From assembly GCF_024679095.1 (NCBI RefSeq), contig NC_066571.1, positions 7,580,974-7,644,973 of the forward strand: DNA of 64,000 bases, read 5' to 3'. Of this stretch, positions 60,566-64,000 are shown one piece after another. Source of the stretch: Eriocheir sinensis (taxonomy: Eukaryota > Arthropoda > Malacostraca > Decapoda > Varunidae). The first letter of the stretch is position 1. Each line of letters opens with the position of its first letter. The notes beneath the pieces were generated by a model. That model was not told the origin of the DNA and did not search any database. It worked only from the letters and a program-made list of their open reading frames with translations. A program made the translations under genes and the position numbers.

Positions 60566-60859
60566 CTTCGTTCATCTTTATTTTTCGTTAGCGTGTTTTA
60601 TCTCTTGTCATCAGTCCTCTAATCTTCCTTCTCCTCCTCTTTCTTCTCTTCACCAATCGTCCTTTCTTTCGTTAGACTGTTTATCCTCAATCTTCTCCTT
60701 CTTCACCATCTTAACCTTTCCCTCGATATTGTTTTTCTTCCCTGTTTTACTAAAGTTCACCGGATCACGGGATTGCTCTGTGTTTTTTCTCATCTCCCTT
60801 CCATCTCCTCCCTTCCATTCTCTCTCTCGTCCAAGCTAACCCACGCTCTTTTTTTATCA

Positions 60860-61045
60860 TCCACTGAAGAATAAGGAGAGAAAGAAAAGTTCGGATAAAT
60901 GCCATGGGGGATCGATAAGGCCTCAGAATCGACTCCTGTTTTGGTCCTGACGTCACGGGATATCTGATTCAGCAAGCGTCACACGAAACCGGCCAATAGG
61001 AACACTGGTTTATCCTCGCTCTGGCCGGTATCAACCAATGGGAGC
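60860..61045 (-). promoter_or_regulatory. Possible promoter: CRE and two CCAAT boxes
   Basis: A perfect cAMP-response palindrome TGACGTCA (about 60948-60955) lies below two CCAAT boxes (ATTGG when read on the minus strand, near 60993 and 61035). About 80 bp further on the minus strand is TTCAGTGG, an arthropod-like initiator. The spacing would suit a minus-strand start near 60.87 kb, some 2.2 kb upstream of the first identified orcokinin exon. No clear TATA box and no linking exon were found. A plus-strand TATAAGAA near 61247 gives an alternative reading. Confidence 0.3.
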
Positions 61046-61290
61046 CGTTCCTTGGGATCTTCAGCGGTGCCCCTCAATATTTCAGAGTCACCCTTCAAAA
61101 CCACAACTTGACCTTCTCCTCCCTCTTCTCTCCCCCGATGACGTCCCGATGGCCACGCCCGATAGCAGCCAGAGACGTATTTTTACGGCGCACCTACCTT
61201 TCCGCCGCTCTGGGATAAGTTGTGATATTGGGTGTTCTTGGGTGTATAAGAATAGCTCGGGATTTGTATTATGCAGCTGTTACGTGCGTG
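61046..61290. other. Unique CpG-containing block
   Basis: Balanced sequence with TGACGTCC near 61139. An open frame at 61038-61337 has no recognisable domain. Confidence 0.3.
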
Positions 61291-61710
61291 TCAGGTTACG
61301 TGGGTGGTGTGTGTGGATGCTGGGGGGTGGAATGTGAAGGTGGTTGATGTGGATTGTCTAGTACGTGTCGTTGTGTGTGGAGGTGGAGGTGTGTTCGTGT
61401 GTGTGTTTGAGAATGTTTGTCTATATGTGTTTGTGTGTGTGTATTTGAGGTGTGTAGGGTTGAAAGGTGCGGGGGTTGCGGGGGTTGAGGTGAGGTTGTC
61501 TAGTACGTGTGTTTGTGTGTGTAGGAGTATATGTGTTTGTGTGCGTGTGTGTGTTTGAGTGTGTCTATATGTGTTTGTGTGTGTATTTGGGGTCTGTGGG
61601 GGTTCATTTGGGGTTGTCTGGTACGTGTTATTGCGTGTGTTTGGGTGTTTGTGTGGGTGTGAATGTGTGTGGGTGTATGTGTGTGTATGTGTGTTTGTAC
61701 AGTCACGTGA
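61291..61710. repeat. Degenerate GT-rich repeat
   Basis: GTGTGTTTGTGTGTGT, GGGGTTG and TAGTACGTGT motifs recur with a rough 120-150-bp period (TCTAGTACGTGT near 61357 and 61499, TCTGGTACGTGT near 61617). Confidence 0.8.
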
Positions 61711-61785
61711 TCGTTGTTTGTTTTACTACGAATGGTTTTATGCAATACTAATAAAAAAATATGAAACACCTTATGATACTAAATG

Positions 61786-61787
61786 AC

Positions 61788-61832
<45 letters not shown>
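61786..61832. repeat. (AAT)n microsatellite
   Basis: About 46 bp of (TAA)n. Confidence 0.97.
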
Positions 61833-61835
<3 letters not shown>

Positions 61836-62300
61836 TAATAAGTTATAACAATACCAACACTAAAATTCCCGCAAAACTGAGCAGAAACGTAAACTACAAA
61901 GTGAAAACTCGGGATCTTTTTTCATTGCCATTATTCCAGGAAAAAAGCAAAATCCGCTCGCGTTTAAAAGAATAGAGAATTACACTTTAAAACTCGCATA
62001 ACACAAAACGAAAAGACCGAGAGTAAAAAAAATCAGAAACTCACCAAAAAAAGACAAAATTCGTGAACGTCGTGATTTTGATGAGGTCACATTTTGAGCC
62101 TCGAAAAAAATATGTTTTAAAAATTTGCTGGGAAAAGACAGGTAGGTGTTCAGTGTTAATTATTCTACCTGTGTTACCTGTGCACGTGGATGACCAACAG
62201 ACTAACCGCCGGAAAATGAGGTTATCTTGTTTTGGTTGCCACAATAAACTAGTTACAGGATCTAATGAGGGAGTAGAAAGTTATTAATAAGAAAACTTGA
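61833..62300. other. Unique AT-rich sequence
   Basis: No gene, and no hydrophobic start that could serve as the missing orcokinin signal-peptide exon. Confidence 0.4.
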
Positions 62301-62393
62301 GAGAGAGAGAGAGAGAGAGAGATGATATGAAAAGGGAAGTAAATTGGGAAATGAAGAAGAGAATAACAAGACGTGGGCTGAGAGTGAGGAAAT

Positions 62394-62435
<42 letters not shown>

Positions 62436-63043
62436 TCCTCCCATTTGACATTTCAAGCAATATTTTTTTTTCATGAAGGAGAATAATTTGATTAAAGTTC
62501 TTTCATGATCTAGAAAAGAGGCGGGGCAGGAGAGAGAGAGAGAGAGTAGGATAGTTGTGAATGTTATGATGATGATGAATAGGAAGAGGAGGAAGATGAA
62601 GAAGAGGAGGAGGAGGAGGAGGAGGAGGAGGAGGAGGAGCACTATGATGATGATGACAATACTAACAACAACAACAAAAAAAAAAAAAACAATAAAAATA
62701 ATAATAATAATAATAGCAGACCAGGTGAGGTTGGGGAGAACAGGTGACTCGAAAAAAATATTAAAACTCTTTATTATAACTTTTTTCCCTAAATTTTCCT
62801 TTTAATTCCGAGAGAGCAGGAGAAGATGAAGAAGAAGAAGAAGAAGCAGAAGAAATAGAAGAAGTAGAAGAAGAAGAAGGAGGAGGAGAAGGAGAAGGAG
62901 GAGGAGGAGGAAAGGGAAATAACACTGTGCGTGGAAATGTAAGGAAAGGAAAGTGAGAAGGAAGAGGGGGAAGAAGAAGAAGGAAGAGGAGGAAGAAGAG
63001 GAAGAGAAGGGGTGAGACGTCTTCATCACAATCTCTTCATCAC

Positions 63044-63130
<87 letters not shown>
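62301..63130. repeat. (GA)n, (GGA)n, polypurine DNA and (TC)n
   Basis: (GA)n at 62299-62322 and about 62398-62432, (GGA)n at about 62603-62639, A-runs and (AAT)n to 62715, AGAAGAAG-rich DNA at 62820-63010 and (TC)n at about 63049-63127. Confidence 0.93.
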
Positions 63131-63132
<2 letters not shown>

Positions 63133-63575
63133 GTCGCAGGTGTTTCCTTTCAATATAATCATTTTCACACGTCGCTCGCATTTTCACTTTCGTCGCAACT
63201 CATTTTCTTATTTACTTTTTTCCTTACGATCAAAGTTGCTCACTCGTTTCACCTTTTTTTTTCTCTTCCGTGTAAAGAGAAAAAAATATACAGGAAAGTT
63301 TGCTTATTCTTTTCCCTTACTTTACCTTTTTTGAGATTATGAGAGAGAGCGAGAGAGAAAGAGAGAGAGCGAGAGCGAGAGAGAGAGAGAGAAAGAGAGA
63401 AAATAAAGAAACAACATAGGAGGAAAAAATATGAAAGGCTACAACATTCTTTTTCTTTCTCCCTTTTTTTCCTTTTTCTTCTATTTTCTTTTTCTTTTGC
63501 ATATCCCGCATGTTATCACTGGGAGGGGTTTTTCTTCTTTTTGAGAGGAAGCAAAAAAAAGTGAGGGAGGGAGAG
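63131..63575. other. Unique T-rich spacer with short GA run
   Basis: T-rich unique sequence. An imperfect (GA)n lies near 63341-63399. No gene. Confidence 0.4.
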
Positions 63576-63577
63576 GA

Positions 63578-63580
<3 letters not shown>

Positions 63581-63665
<85 letters not shown>

Positions 63666-63668
63666 GTG
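63581..63668. repeat. (GT)n microsatellite
   Basis: About 80 bp of (GT)n with one GC near its right end. Confidence 0.98.
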
Positions 63669-64000
63669 TTTGTATGTCAAGGTATGAGCAGCCCCTGTCA
63701 ACAAAGGAGGGACCATCATGTATTCCTCCGCCTCCGCTGCAATGTAACCCCGTTGTAAAGAAAGAGAAACTGAACTGAAAAAATAAACACGAATTGAATA
63801 GAAACCCAAAAACTCACACCCTCTCTCTCTCTCTCTCTCCCTTTTCTATCTCTCTCCGGAGTCTCACATTTACATAAAACTCCCAAATCCTTCTGACCAT
63901 TTTTCGTTATTCCTTCATGCTGTTCCTCCACCTTTCTCGTATTCTCTCCCTCTCTTACTCCCTGTTTCTGCTTCGCTTTATGTTTAATCGAAAGCGCTAA
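63669..64000. other. Unique sequence to window end
   Basis: Mixed sequence with a short (TC)n near 63821-63840. No gene seen. Confidence 0.35.

Noticed and set aside
60841..60905. Minus-strand MAFIRTFLSLLILQ hydrophobic start as the orcokinin signal exon
   Set aside because: No phase-0 donor follows. The only nearby GT (TTCAGTGGAT) is weak and in the wrong phase.
61038..61337. 99-codon plus-strand frame beside the CRE/CCAAT cluster
   Set aside because: No recognisable motif, and it ends in GT-rich repeat.

Overview
This is eukaryotic nuclear DNA, almost certainly from a decapod crustacean and probably a brachyuran crab. The main evidence is a neuropeptide gene on the minus strand (51161-58665). 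It encodes seven orcokinins and an orcomyotropin identical to the classical decapod peptide FDAFTTGFGHS. The Ser9 orcokinin forms ([13 protein letters not shown]) are, from memory of the family, known mainly from crabs. Supporting signs are the arthropod telomere pentamer (CCTAA/TTAGG) near 4.4-4.55 kb, very dense (TC)n, (GT)n and (GGA)n microsatellites, degenerate LINE 3' ends, a hAT-type MITE and a family of short poly(A)-tailed repeats. I see no rRNA gene, intact tRNA, CRISPR array or bacterial operon.

Layout. 1-9 kb: a hAT MITE with target-site duplication (516-871), a telomeric-type repeat block, a perfect hairpin and several minisatellites. 9-31 kb: microsatellites, long polypyrimidine and polypurine stretches, dispersed repeats and a possible translation-start exon ending at 29330. 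31-50 kb: more of the same, with a possible internal exon at 35273-35444, a decayed CR1-like LINE end (about 37740-38190), an RTE-like LINE tail (about 44439-44565) and tandem arrays of 120 and 128 bp. 50.7-58.7 kb: the orcokinin gene, with a GC-rich block just past its poly(A) signal. 58.7-64 kb: upstream flank of that gene, with a CRE/CCAAT cluster at 60.95-61.04 kb that might be a promoter, then more microsatellites.

The orcokinin gene is the only confidently coding locus. Three coding exons can be joined with matching phases and GT/AG sites: 58617-58665, 51948-51981 and 51566-51161. They encode a propeptide linker (DAPSQPANQPDTGYSS then DGSAA), KR, orcomyotropin, then orcokinins separated by KR sites, two non-orcokinin linker peptides (DRDAYP and LLTPRDLY), RR, SAE and stop. 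An AATAAA lies about 190 nt past the stop. The exon carrying the start codon and signal peptide was not found, and may lie further upstream or beyond the right edge.

Almost every other long open frame is an artefact of dinucleotide, trinucleotide or pyrimidine-rich repeats, which lack stop codons, and is not called as a gene.
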